Below the pieces are notes generated by a model that saw nothing but the letters and a program-made list of their open reading frames with translations, ran no database searches and was not told the DNA's origin. A program made the position numbers and the translations under genes. Shown here in pieces: positions 44,516 to 51,902 of a stretch of DNA of 64,000 nt. Positions within the stretch are counted from its first letter, which is position 1; each line of letters begins with the position of its first letter. This DNA comes from Anaeroplasmataceae bacterium (GTDB taxonomy: Bacteria > Bacillota_I > Bacilli_A > Acholeplasmatales > Anaeroplasmataceae), in contig JAIEEQ010000010.1 of NCBI GenBank assembly GCA_029067355.1, forward strand, positions 1-64,000. The letters are read 5' to 3'.

Positions 44516-46300
44516 CTAAAAATTTTCTTCAAATTCTTTCAGTTTAGCGATTTCTTCCAAAATTACAGATGATCTTACTGTACCTTCTACGTGAGCGACG
44601 TCATCCATACCTATTGTTTGTTCTTCGCCTTTTTCTAAAGAATCTTTAATTGCGCTCATTTTTAATTTTTCACAAAATTCTTTAATGTCAGCGCCGTTAA
44701 ACCCTTCAGTAATTTTTGCTAAATAATCATAATCGAGATCGTCGGCAACAGGCAACTTCCTTAATTGAATCTCAAACAATTTCTTCCGCGCGATAAAATC
44801 AGGTAACGGAACATAAATTTTTTCATCAAATCTTCCCGGACGCAAAAAGGCGCTATCTATCATCCAAGGTTTGTTAGTAGCGGCAATGACTACAATAGTT
44901 GAATTTGTTTTACTTGACCCAACACCTTGCATTTCTGCCAATATTTGCGGGACAAGGTCATTATTTCCATTCTCGCTGTTATCTGTTCTTTTTGCGCCTA
45001 TTGCCTCAAATTCATCAAAGAAAATGATTGCTTTCCTTTCTTTCCTTGCATTAGCGAATATTTGCTTAACCTTTTGTTCTGATTCGCCATACCATTTTGA
45101 TTTAATATCAGAACACTTTATAGAGAAAAATTTAGCATCGATTTCATTTGAACAAGCCTCTGCGAACATAGTTTTACCTGTTCCGGGTAGCCCATACAAT
45201 AAAATGCCGCCGCCAGCTTTTTTTCTGAACTTTTCAAATATTTCGGGGTTTTCAAACGGAAGTATTACTTTATCTCTAAACGCTTCCTTTACCGTTTCTA
45301 AGCCGGCAATATCGGTAAATGTGATATTACTTTTATATGTAGCTGTTTTCTTTTTTTGTTGCGTTTTTTCCGTAGTTCTTAAAGCGTTGACATTTTTGTC
45401 CTCTATTTCCTCGTCATTTTCACTGACTATCAAATCAATTAAATCTGCTTTGTTTAATGTAGAATAGCCTTTGATTCCATTATCCCTACAATACTCCTTT
45501 AACTCACTAACACTAAACATTGCTAAACTGTCAGGATCATCAATATAATCTGAAACACTGCCATCAACTCCTTCTTCACAAGAACGTGGCGAAATGTAAG
45601 TTCCACCGCCAAACCCAAACGATGCTTCTTCAACTATATACTTAATTAAATGAGCTAAGAGTATTATTAAAATAGCCGCTATCAAACCACCAAGAACGAT
45701 CACTACTGGAACCCAGTTAGTTGTTATTGCAGAGAATATACCACTACCAACAGGCCCAGCCAGAATGATGAATAATATCCACCAATAATCGCTCAGAATA
45801 TCTCCGATATCATCTAACTCTAAATCATTTACTACCATTACAATTATATAGATAATTGCGGCTATGCTGGCAATAACAATGGTTATAATAAACCAAATTT
45901 TATATGTATCCCAAAAGGACGAGAATTCAGCAGCCCAACTTTTATACTGTATTTTTGTGATTTCTCCTTCAACATCAAAATAACATCTTTCAAATGATTC
46001 TTCGCCATGCTTTATTTCTATACTATAACTCTTTTTGTCATCTTGTATGATAAGCGAATCACCATTATACAAATCAAAATAAACGCTTACAGAATTGATA
46101 TTATATATAGAATTGTTTTTGAATGTAGTAGTCCAATTTATACGAGTTGTATTTTCCGAAGCATTATATTGACAAGTATATTTGAAATCAGAACCTGTTG
46201 ATAAATACGCTTCTTTTTCCGTTGATTGACAACCGGTTAAGGTAAATAGCACTAACACGAATAGCAAACTGAAGAATATAAACCGTTTAATTTTGCTCAT
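44516..46300 (-). CDS. lipoprotein/3-TM/SAP/AAA+ ATPase, cargo gene
   Basis: The 594-residue protein has an unusual order. Lipoprotein signal peptide with lipobox 'LTGC' (Cys24), then an extracytoplasmic beta domain of about 100 residues ('RINWTTTFKNNSIYNINSV', FxLYD-like). Three hydrophobic helices follow at about 132-158, 170-192 and 196-220, then a SAP-like helix pair 'FSVSELKEYCRDNGIKGYST' near 265-300. Last is a classical AAA+ module (about 335-575) with Walker A 'GLPGTGKT', Walker B 'IIFFDEFEAIG' and 'ATNKPWMIDSAFLRPGRFDE'. No protease domain follows, so it is not FtsH. The ATG at 46300 has GAGGTG 7 nt upstream and overlaps the preceding gene. Codon use is richer in GCG/CCG than its neighbours, suggesting transfer. 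Function unknown. Confidence 0.75.
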   Translation of the reverse strand: MSKIKRFIFFSLLFVLVLFTLTGCQSTEKEAYLSTGSDFKYTCQYNASENTTRINWTTTFKNNSIYNINSVSVYFDLYNGDSLIIQDDKKSYSIEIKHGEESFERCYFDVEGEITKIQYKSWAAEFSSFWDTYKIWFIITIVIASIAAIIYIIVMVVNDLELDDIGDILSDYWWILFIILAGPVGSGIFSAITTNWVPVVIVLGGLIAAILIILLAHLIKYIVEEASFGFGGGTYISPRSCEEGVDGSVSDYIDDPDSLAMFSVSELKEYCRDNGIKGYSTLNKADLIDLIVSENDEEIEDKNVNALRTTEKTQQKKKTATYKSNITFTDIAGLETVKEAFRDKVILPFENPEIFEKFRKKAGGGILLYGLPGTGKTMFAEACSNEIDAKFFSIKCSDIKSKWYGESEQKVKQIFANARKERKAIIFFDEFEAIGAKRTDNSENGNNDLVPQILAEMQGVGSSKTNSTIVVIAATNKPWMIDSAFLRPGRFDEKIYVPLPDFIARKKLFEIQLRKLPVADDLDYDYLAKITEGFNGADIKEFCEKLKMSAIKDSLEKGEEQTIGMDDVAHVEGTVRSSVILEEIAKLKEFEENF

Positions 46301-46928
46301 TATCATACACCTCGCTTGTCGGTTCGTTGCTGTTTTTGCCTATCACATTTTCAAGTTTAATATCATGGGCCGCATGAGCAACTATTGTTTTTTTACAATT
46401 ATCATCACCATAGAAATTACCATTTACTTTGACGGAACCATATTCTGACTTCGCATTAACATTCACTAATGTTGTATTAAAATATTTTAACCTGATAATT
46501 CCATATTCGGATTGTAAATGTAGATATGTAAAATCAAATAACGATAGTTTTATATCATGTGCAGATTGAACTTGCAGATTGCTTATTGTAGACTTGATAA
46601 TATTGAGTGCGCCATATTGACTAATAATCTTACAAATTTTCAAGTTGGACTTTTTAATTTTAATATCGTGTGGAGCATATATCTGAATAGAATTCGTCGC
46701 TATTTCTTCGCACTTGATTGAACCATAATTAGATTGCAATACGATTTCCTCTAACGGAAAGTTGGGTATAATGAGTGTAATGTTTCCGTGTCCCGACGAA
46801 GCATACAATCTACCATCGTTTATAGAAAACTCCGCAGAACACTTAAACGATATTCCTCGCTTTATGATTATTGTATGTGCTGCTTCTAAATGGATTGAAG
46901 TAAATCCAGTATTGATATTCTTTTCCAT
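46287..46928 (-). CDS. DUF4097-like beta-repeat protein, cargo gene
   Basis: The 213-residue product consists of short beta strands with two alternating motifs: a 'His' type (AHTIII, GHGNITL, APHDIKI, SAHDIKL, AAHDIKL) and a 'YG' type (NYGSIKC, QYGALNI, EYGIIRL, EYGSVKV). It should form a beta-helix/solenoid of the DUF4097 (putative adhesin) kind. No signal peptide is visible, so it is probably cytoplasmic and could stack into filaments or serve as a scaffold. The ATG at 46928 follows GGGAG; the longer frame to 46997 would overlap the promoter. It is first in a two-gene operon with the AAA ATPase, overlapping it by 14 nt. Confidence 0.65.
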   Translation of the reverse strand: MEKNINTGFTSIHLEAAHTIIIKRGISFKCSAEFSINDGRLYASSGHGNITLIIPNFPLEEIVLQSNYGSIKCEEIATNSIQIYAPHDIKIKKSNLKICKIISQYGALNIIKSTISNLQVQSAHDIKLSLFDFTYLHLQSEYGIIRLKYFNTTLVNVNAKSEYGSVKVNGNFYGDDNCKKTIVAHAAHDIKLENVIGKNSNEPTSEVYDNEQN

Positions 46929-46955
46929 AGATGACTCCCAATCTATATATGATAT

Positions 46956-46984
46956 ATTATAGCAAATAAATCGACAAAAATCAA
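46956..46984 (-). promoter_or_regulatory. promoter of the cargo operon (TTGATT, 17 nt, TATAAT)
   Basis: Minus-strand TTGATT (46979-46984) and a perfect TATAAT (46956-46961) are 17 nt apart and 28 nt before the start codon of the beta-repeat gene. Confidence 0.7.
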
Positions 46985-47115
46985 CACAACAAAACACAAC
47001 TAAATAATTACTTTATACATATTGTGAGATTGGCGCATAAGCTTGTATTAAAAAAATCAAATGTACCATTGCGTCAAAATCTTTTTTCAAGTCCCATAAA
47101 CGGGACACGAAAGTA

Positions 47116-47144
47116 TTGCAACGAACAAAAGTTTGTGATATAAT
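47116..47144 (+). promoter_or_regulatory. promoter in front of the structured RNA (TTGCAA, 17 nt, TATAAT)
   Basis: TTGCAA (47116-47121) and a perfect TATAAT (47139-47144) are exactly 17 nt apart. The expected start, about 47150-47151, falls in the first hairpin of the structured region. It is divergent from the cargo operon promoter. Confidence 0.6.
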
Positions 47145-47149
47145 GCACA

Positions 47150-47440
47150 CTACCACAACCTACATTGTGGTAGTGTACCCTTATAGGGTAGGAGTTCTGC
47201 GGTGGGCGTAAAGAGTTCGTCCACAGGAAGGCAGAAGGTTTTGGGCGAACAGTCCGCCCGTGCCTTAGCTTACGGATAAAGCGTAGGTTTTTTAGTTGTA
47301 CGCAAAATTCGTTAGCCGTGATAGGCTTTTATTGGCGTACAGTTTTGTATGACAATGAGTGCAACCGGAGTTATCCGAGATCTCTTTGAGAGTGCGAAAG
47401 TCGGATAGTGTTGATGGTCTATTTTGTGTTACAAATTTTT
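47150..47440 (+). ncRNA. structured RNA, HEARO/omega-RNA-like, without adjacent IscB
   Basis: About 290 nt, visibly richer in G+C than its surroundings, with no ORF, contain a chain of stems. These are CACTACCACAA/TTGTGGTAGTG (47148-47158, 47165-47175), TACCCT/AGGGTA (47176-47190), TTCTGC/GCAGAA (47195-47200, 47231-47236) enclosing GTGGGCG/CGTCCAC, GGGCG/CGCCC (47243-47259), CTTACG/CGTAGG (47269-47287), TGTACGC/GCGTACA (47297-47303, 47335-47341) enclosing AGCC/GGCT, and TATCCGA/TCGGATA (47372-47378, 47401-47407). AAGGC/GCCTT (47228-47232, 47262-47266) could form a pseudoknot. Single-stranded blocks such as 'AGGAAGGCAGAAGG' and 'GATAAAGCGTAGG' remind me of the HEARO family (IscB guide RNA). 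No HNH or IscB gene is nearby. The exact ends are not determined. Confidence 0.6.
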
Positions 47441-47482
47441 CGGTTAAGGAGTATCTTTTGAACTAAACCATTACTTACAATC

Positions 47483-47797
47483 TCATAGAATGGCTAACCA
47501 CCATAGAGCAATAGGATTTTTTTCTAAAAAGTATTTACAACAATCCTTACATTGAAATTTTCTTCTATGAAGTTTTAAAATGGTTTTATGATTTACAAAA
47601 ATGGAATAGTTCAATTTAGAAGTAACAGAAGAGACAATTTTAATGTGATTAGAATTACAATTAGGACAAACAGGTGTAGAAAGATTGAGATAGATATTTA
47701 GGATTGTTTCATCCTCATTTGTGATAGTTTCAAAAGATTTATCAATATTAATATTTAGATGTGTTAATTTAAAAAGTTTTAGTGTATAATCATTCAT
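47483..47797 (-). pseudogene. ISL3 transposase, N-terminal part
   Basis: The frame starts at an ATG with GGAGG upstream, just inside the right inverted repeat. It shows the ISL3 N-terminal zinc finger ('CPNCNSNHIKIV' and 'FQCKDCCKYFLEKNP'). After 'NPIA' the sequence no longer resembles a transposase and a stop follows within nine codons, so the junction with the inner insertion lies near 47505. The downstream part of the protein resumes at 44454. Confidence 0.85.
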
Positions 47798-47878
47798 GGA
47801 ATCCTCCTTTTCATTATGTTTTTAACCAATACAACAATATCATAAGAGAGGATTCTACTTAAATAAGAAACCAGGGGA

Positions 47879-47920
47879 TGTGGGACAACAGATTTTTCCC
47901 ACACTCTTTTTCTTTTTTAG
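47879..47920 (+). terminator. plus-strand terminator outside the IS right end
   Basis: TGTGGGA/TCCCACA (47879-47885 and 47897-47903) form a stem followed by CTCTTTTTCTTTTTT. No plus-strand protein gene ends here; the nearest plus-strand transcript is the structured RNA. A second hairpin (AAGGGGAA and TTTCCCCTT, 47931-47951) follows. Confidence 0.65.
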
Positions 47921-48020
47921 ATAAATAGCAAAGGGGAACACATTTCCCCTTATACCCTTTTGTTAACATACTCTATATTTTATAGTTGATACTTACATAC
48001 TCGTTTAATTAGATTACTAA

Positions 48021-48051
48021 AATAAAAAGCTTGTTTTATTGACAAGCTTTT
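48021..48051 (-). terminator. terminator of the ECF S-component gene
   Basis: AAAAGCTTGT/ACAAGCTTTT (48025-48034 and 48042-48051) form a perfect 10-bp stem followed on the minus strand by TTTTTATTTT, directly after the stop codon of the gene at 48053. Confidence 0.85.
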
Positions 48052-48052
48052 T

Positions 48053-48817
48053 TTATGCTATTTTTTCATTCGATTTAAGAAAGACCTTTACTGAAGAATA
48101 AAGAGGATAGAATATGATTCCTGATAAAATGCAGGTTAATACAGAGGTTACTGAAGCACTTACAATTCCACTCATAGAATAAATATAGGCTTGTTCAAAG
48201 GTAGCATATTTTGCTTCCATCCAATAATATAGGAGTGCCTTTATATAGATTTCGCCAAACAAATTAAAGATGACTGCAAAGGAAGTTGCAATCATAGCTA
48301 CTTTTGCCAAATCATTCAACTTCTTATCAAAAATTACAATACAGATATACATTAGAACAATAATGCCCAACAATAAGGGAACTGTATAATGAATTTCTAT
48401 ATGCTTTCCAAAGAAATCAAAACCTCCTATCCCAGAAAATATTCCACTCACAATTAATCCCGTAAAGAAAACGCCTAATAAAATGAAGCTCCACACCTTT
48501 ATATTCTTATTCTTTTTCACAAAAAACTGAAATACAAAGCCTGCAATAAGTCCCATTCCCAACTTCAAAATAATTGTTCTAAGCACACCAGCTGTAAAAC
48601 CGCCATAGTAATACAAATCAAATAATCCCATCCCTATGGATCCTGATAATCCACCAACAATTCCACCACATAGAAGAGCAGACATTATACAAATGAAATT
48701 ACCTAGATGTACAAAGCCTACTGGCAAGGGGATTCGGATATTTACACCAACAAAGCATAAAGCAGAAAAGATAGCAGTTAAAACCATATGATATAATGTC
48801 TTTTGATTTTTTCTCAT
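48053..48817 (-). CDS. ECF transporter S component
   Basis: The 254-residue membrane protein has six main hydrophobic segments and begins 'LYHMVLTAIFSALCFVGVNIRIPLP', then 'GFVHLGNFICIMSALLCG', which is the RibU/PanT-like layout of substrate-binding S components. S components capture vitamins and hand them to the shared EcfA-A'-T module, which is not in this window. The substrate cannot be decided from the sequence, and no riboswitch precedes it that might indicate it. It starts 12 nt after tex, so the two are cotranscribed. Confidence 0.8.
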   Translation of the reverse strand: MRKNQKTLYHMVLTAIFSALCFVGVNIRIPLPVGFVHLGNFICIMSALLCGGIVGGLSGSIGMGLFDLYYYGGFTAGVLRTIILKLGMGLIAGFVFQFFVKKNKNIKVWSFILLGVFFTGLIVSGIFSGIGGFDFFGKHIEIHYTVPLLLGIIVLMYICIVIFDKKLNDLAKVAMIATSFAVIFNLFGEIYIKALLYYWMEAKYATFEQAYIYSMSGIVSASVTSVLTCILSGIIFYPLYSSVKVFLKSNEKIA

Positions 48818-48829
48818 ATGCCTTATAAC

Positions 48830-50998
48830 CTACATTTTATACAATGCCAAGCCCATCTTATGCTTATCATAATCAATGTCAATAACATAAACATGAATTT
48901 CATCTCCAACATTTAAGATGTCTGAAGGATGATTAATTTTTTGAGTTGACATTTTAGAAATATGAAGTAAGCCATCATATTTCACTCCACAATCAACAAA
49001 AGCACCAAAGTCAACCACATTTCTTACTATACCATCTAGTTCATCACCAATTTTAACATCCTCAAAATGCATAATATCGCTTCTTAGCTTTAGTCCTGGA
49101 TAACTATCACGAATATCTCTCAAAGGAGCTACAAATGCCCCTAAAATGTCATTTAAGGTATATTTATCAATGTCATATTTTTGTTGGAGTTCTTCTTTGT
49201 CCAGTTGAGAAACAGCAACCTTCATTTCTTCACTGCCAATATCCTTAGAGGATAAGCCCATCTCCTTTAAGAGAGCCTCTGCCTTTTTATAGCTCTCTGG
49301 ATGAATAGGTGTCATATCTAAAGGATTAGAGCCACCTAAAATTCTTAAAAATCCAACACATTGTTCATACGTCTTTGGTCCAAGCTTAGCAACTTTTTTC
49401 AATTCCTCTCTGCTTAGAAATTGATTGTTGGCTTCCCTATAATCAATAATATTCTTAGCTACACTCTTAGATAATCCTGAAACATAGCCAAGTAAAGATG
49501 GAGAACAGGTATTTAAGTTTACACCAACCTTGTTTACTGCATCAACAACAACGTCCTCTAAAGATTTATTTAGCTTATTTTGTGCGATATCATGCTGATA
49601 TTGTCCCACCCCAATTGAACGTGGCTCTATTTTCACTAGCTCTGCTAGAGGGTCTTGAATTCTTCTGGCAATTGAAATTGCAGAACGCTGTTCCACAGAC
49701 AAATCTGGAAATTCCTCCATAGCAAGAGGAGAAGCAGAATATACTGATGCCCCAGCTTCACTTACAACAACATACTTTGCAGATAAATGATTCTCTTTGA
49801 TAACCTCAGCAATAAAGCTTTCTGTTTCTCTACTTGCTGTTCCATTTCCTATCGCAATAATTTCAACCTTATATTTTGTAAGTAAATCTACTAGGGTTCT
49901 CTTTGATTTTTCTAAGGCTCTAGGATCAATCATAGCACCCTTAGTACGCTCATTTGGATAAATTACACCTATTTCAAGTACCTTTGAATTTGGAGAAATT
50001 ACAGCTAATTTACATCCTGTACGAAAGGCCGGATCAACTCCTAATACGACACGTCCCTTCATTGGAGCCTGTAATAAAAGATGCTGTAAATTTAAAGAAA
50101 ATATATGAATGGCTTGTTCCTCTGCCTTCTCAGTTAAAATAACACGAATTTCTCTTTGGATGGACGGAGCAATCAAACGCTTATAGGCATCCTGAATAGA
50201 ATCAAGTAGCTCCTCATTAAATATTGACATTACATTATGCGTTACATGATATCGGATATGCTCTACATCTCTCTCTGGCTGTAATCCAATTGTAACTGTT
50301 ATTACCTCTTCATTTTCTGCTCGATTCATAGCCAAAACACGATGAGCTTTTATAAAGACTAGCTTCTCTGTTGTCTCATAATAATTCTTATATTTTTCCT
50401 CAGCATCTAAATCATTATTTTTCTTCTTACTGCTAATTGTACCATATTTTAAAGCAGCTTCTCTGATATGCTTTCGATATTCCGCATTATCAGAAATTTT
50501 TTCTGCAACAATGTATTTTGCCTGAAGAATAGCCTCCTCTACGGTAGGAACCTTCTCTGTAATATACTGACTTGCCAAAGAAATCTTATCTCCTGTCCGA
50601 GGCAAGGATAGCATTAAATCAGCTAAAGGTTCCAAGCCCAAAGCAATCGCTGTTGTCGCCTTCGTTTTCTTTTTTTCCTTATAGGGACGATACAGATCCT
50701 CCACTTCTATTAATTTTGAGGCAGATAGGATTTGTTCCTTTAAGTCATCTGTCAAAAGACCTTTTTCATCAATTAGACGAAGAACGTCATCCTTACGCTT
50801 CTTTAAAGATAAACCATATTGATACTGATCATCAATAATACGAATTTGTTCCTCGTCTAAGCCTCCTGTAACCTCTTTACGATATCTTGCAATAAATGCA
50901 ACAGTATGGTCATTTTCTAAAAGCTCTAAAACAGCCTGAACCTGTTCAACCTTTACTCCTAATTCCTTTGAGATAGCTAATATAATATCTTCATTCAT
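48830..50998 (-). CDS. tex: Tex, RNA-binding S1-domain transcription accessory protein
   Basis: The 722-residue protein has the Tex N-terminal helical domain ('AFIARYRKEVTGGLDEEQIR'), a YqgF-like RNase H fold around residues 310-430 ('VLGVDPAFRTGCKLAVI', 'AIGNGTASRETESFI'), helix-hairpin-helix repeats ('VDAVNKVGVNLNTCSPSLL', 'LGPKTYEQCVGFLRI') and a C-terminal S1 domain ('GDELDGIVRNVVDFGAFVDCG'). Tex binds nucleic acid and affects transcription and stress tolerance. The ribosome binding site is AGGAGG. Length is normal. Confidence 0.96.
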   Translation of the reverse strand: MNEDIILAISKELGVKVEQVQAVLELLENDHTVAFIARYRKEVTGGLDEEQIRIIDDQYQYGLSLKKRKDDVLRLIDEKGLLTDDLKEQILSASKLIEVEDLYRPYKEKKKTKATTAIALGLEPLADLMLSLPRTGDKISLASQYITEKVPTVEEAILQAKYIVAEKISDNAEYRKHIREAALKYGTISSKKKNNDLDAEEKYKNYYETTEKLVFIKAHRVLAMNRAENEEVITVTIGLQPERDVEHIRYHVTHNVMSIFNEELLDSIQDAYKRLIAPSIQREIRVILTEKAEEQAIHIFSLNLQHLLLQAPMKGRVVLGVDPAFRTGCKLAVISPNSKVLEIGVIYPNERTKGAMIDPRALEKSKRTLVDLLTKYKVEIIAIGNGTASRETESFIAEVIKENHLSAKYVVVSEAGASVYSASPLAMEEFPDLSVEQRSAISIARRIQDPLAELVKIEPRSIGVGQYQHDIAQNKLNKSLEDVVVDAVNKVGVNLNTCSPSLLGYVSGLSKSVAKNIIDYREANNQFLSREELKKVAKLGPKTYEQCVGFLRILGGSNPLDMTPIHPESYKKAEALLKEMGLSSKDIGSEEMKVAVSQLDKEELQQKYDIDKYTLNDILGAFVAPLRDIRDSYPGLKLRSDIMHFEDVKIGDELDGIVRNVVDFGAFVDCGVKYDGLLHISKMSTQKINHPSDILNVGDEIHVYVIDIDYDKHKMGLALYKM

Positions 50999-51015
50999 AT
51001 AAATAATCCTCCTTC

Positions 51016-51043
51016 AAAAAAGAAAGCCTCCATTTGGAAGGCT
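51016..51043 (-). terminator. terminator of the TM-anchored protein gene
   Basis: AGCCTNCC/GGNAGGCT type stem around AAA (51025-51043) overlaps the stop codon and is followed on the minus strand by TTCTTTTTT. Confidence 0.75.
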
Positions 51044-51743
51044 ATCTTGCATCTTTTAAACTCTCTATATAGTTAATAGCATAGCGGATAGAAGAATTTA
51101 AAACATCTGTCCAAGATTTTGTAGAAATAATATGACTTTCATCTCCATATTCAACCTTTTGCTGATAGGCTTGATTTTTCATATAGATGAACGCTGGCTC
51201 ATAATTTAGCATATCATCACTATAAAATGCACCAAAGGTAGAATCATTTAAAATTCCCACATTCGTTGCACTATCCACAGCGACATCAACAATATATAGC
51301 TCCATATTGATTCCTGCTGATTTTGCCTGATCCACATGATATTGAAGCTGAGCAATACGTGTGATTAATTCAACATAATCCTTATTATAATAATCCTCAT
51401 CCTTTTCATCTGCATAAAAGGCTTTTCCATCATAAACAAAAATAAAGACTTCTTCTTCTAAATCTCCCTTATCTATATGTCTTACAATGGTCTGATAATT
51501 TTCCTTATTAAAGGAAACCTTATGATCATCATCAATGCTAACCTCTTCATTGAAATAAATCTTATCTGAAACGTATGTGTCATCCTTCTTATTTCCATAA
51601 TATAGACCTAAGCCAACACCTAGCCCTATACCAATAACAAGTAAAACAGAACAGATGATGATAATCCATTTTTTACTGTTTCTACTTTCCTTTTTTTGAT
51701 CTCTTGTCTTTGCACGAGACACCTTTCTAACTGATCTAGCCAA
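51042..51743 (-). CDS. single-TM-anchored extracytoplasmic protein, unknown
   Basis: The 233-residue protein has a very basic cytoplasmic head ('RSVRKVSRAKTRDQKKESR'), one transmembrane helix (about residues 26-48) and an acidic extracytoplasmic domain of about 180 residues ('DKGDLEEEVFIFVYDGKAFYAD', 'LYIVDVAVDSATNVGI'). The strand/helix pattern with 'EEEVFIFVYD' early and 'LYIVDV' later hints at a thioredoxin-like fold, but the CxxC pair is absent and I assign no function. The start is a TTG at 51743, 7 nt after AGGAGGT, with no alternative ATG nearby. Monocistronic. Confidence 0.6.
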   Translation of the reverse strand: MARSVRKVSRAKTRDQKKESRNSKKWIIIICSVLLVIGIGLGVGLGLYYGNKKDDTYVSDKIYFNEEVSIDDDHKVSFNKENYQTIVRHIDKGDLEEEVFIFVYDGKAFYADEKDEDYYNKDYVELITRIAQLQYHVDQAKSAGINMELYIVDVAVDSATNVGILNDSTFGAFYSDDMLNYEPAFIYMKNQAYQQKVEYGDESHIISTKSWTDVLNSSIRYAINYIESLKDAR

Positions 51744-51859
51744 GGGTAATACCTCCTAAAGTAAACATCTAATATATTATAAAATATATTAAGGAAAAAT
51801 TCAAGGAAAAACACTAATTTTTAATGATTAACTTCTATTTTTCAGACATAATAAAAATG

Positions 51860-51894
51860 AAAAAGAAAATGACACCTCAAATTTGAAGTGTCAT
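51860..51894 (-). terminator. terminator of the LolA/GerS-like lipoprotein gene
   Basis: ATGACACNTCAAATTTGANGTGTCAT palindrome (51869-51894) gives a 12-bp stem with one mismatch, followed on the minus strand by a T-rich tract. Confidence 0.75.
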
Positions 51895-51902
51895 ATCTGA
51901 AT

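Larger units (their letters stand above)
43437..47828 (-). mobile_element. ISL3-family insertion sequence interrupted by a ~3-kb insertion
   Basis: Terminal inverted repeats match: TGGTTAAAAACAAATGAAA at 43437-43455 and, as reverse complement, TGGTTAAAAACA plus TAATGAAA at 47809-47828 (one extra base). Between them the transposase is in three pieces: N-terminal part 47483-47797, central part 44197-44454, C-terminal part 43466-44140. The central and C-terminal parts are joined by a frameshift near 44225. The N-terminal and central parts are separated by about 3 kb holding two cargo genes and a structured RNA. The IS is therefore inactive. I could not find an unambiguous target-site duplication for the inner insertion. 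Confidence 0.75.

Noticed and set aside
44871-45467. 198-residue plus-strand frame opposite the AAA gene
   Set aside because: It is antisense to the Walker motifs, lacks a ribosome binding site and is explained by the codon pattern of the AAA gene.
44516-46300. FtsH protease
   Set aside because: The AAA+ module is of similar type, but the protein ends right after it. There is no HExxH zinc protease domain, and a lipobox and SAP motif are present.
47341-47440. GTGCGA-like sequence suggesting a group II intron 5' end
   Set aside because: The motif GTGCGAAAG lies inside a stem-loop near the 3' end of the structured RNA, no reverse transcriptase gene follows and no domain V-like hairpin was found.
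47150-47440. tmRNA, RNase P or 6S RNA
   Set aside because: No tRNA-like ends or tag frame, none of the conserved RNase P core blocks, and no single long closing stem with central bubble as in 6S RNA.
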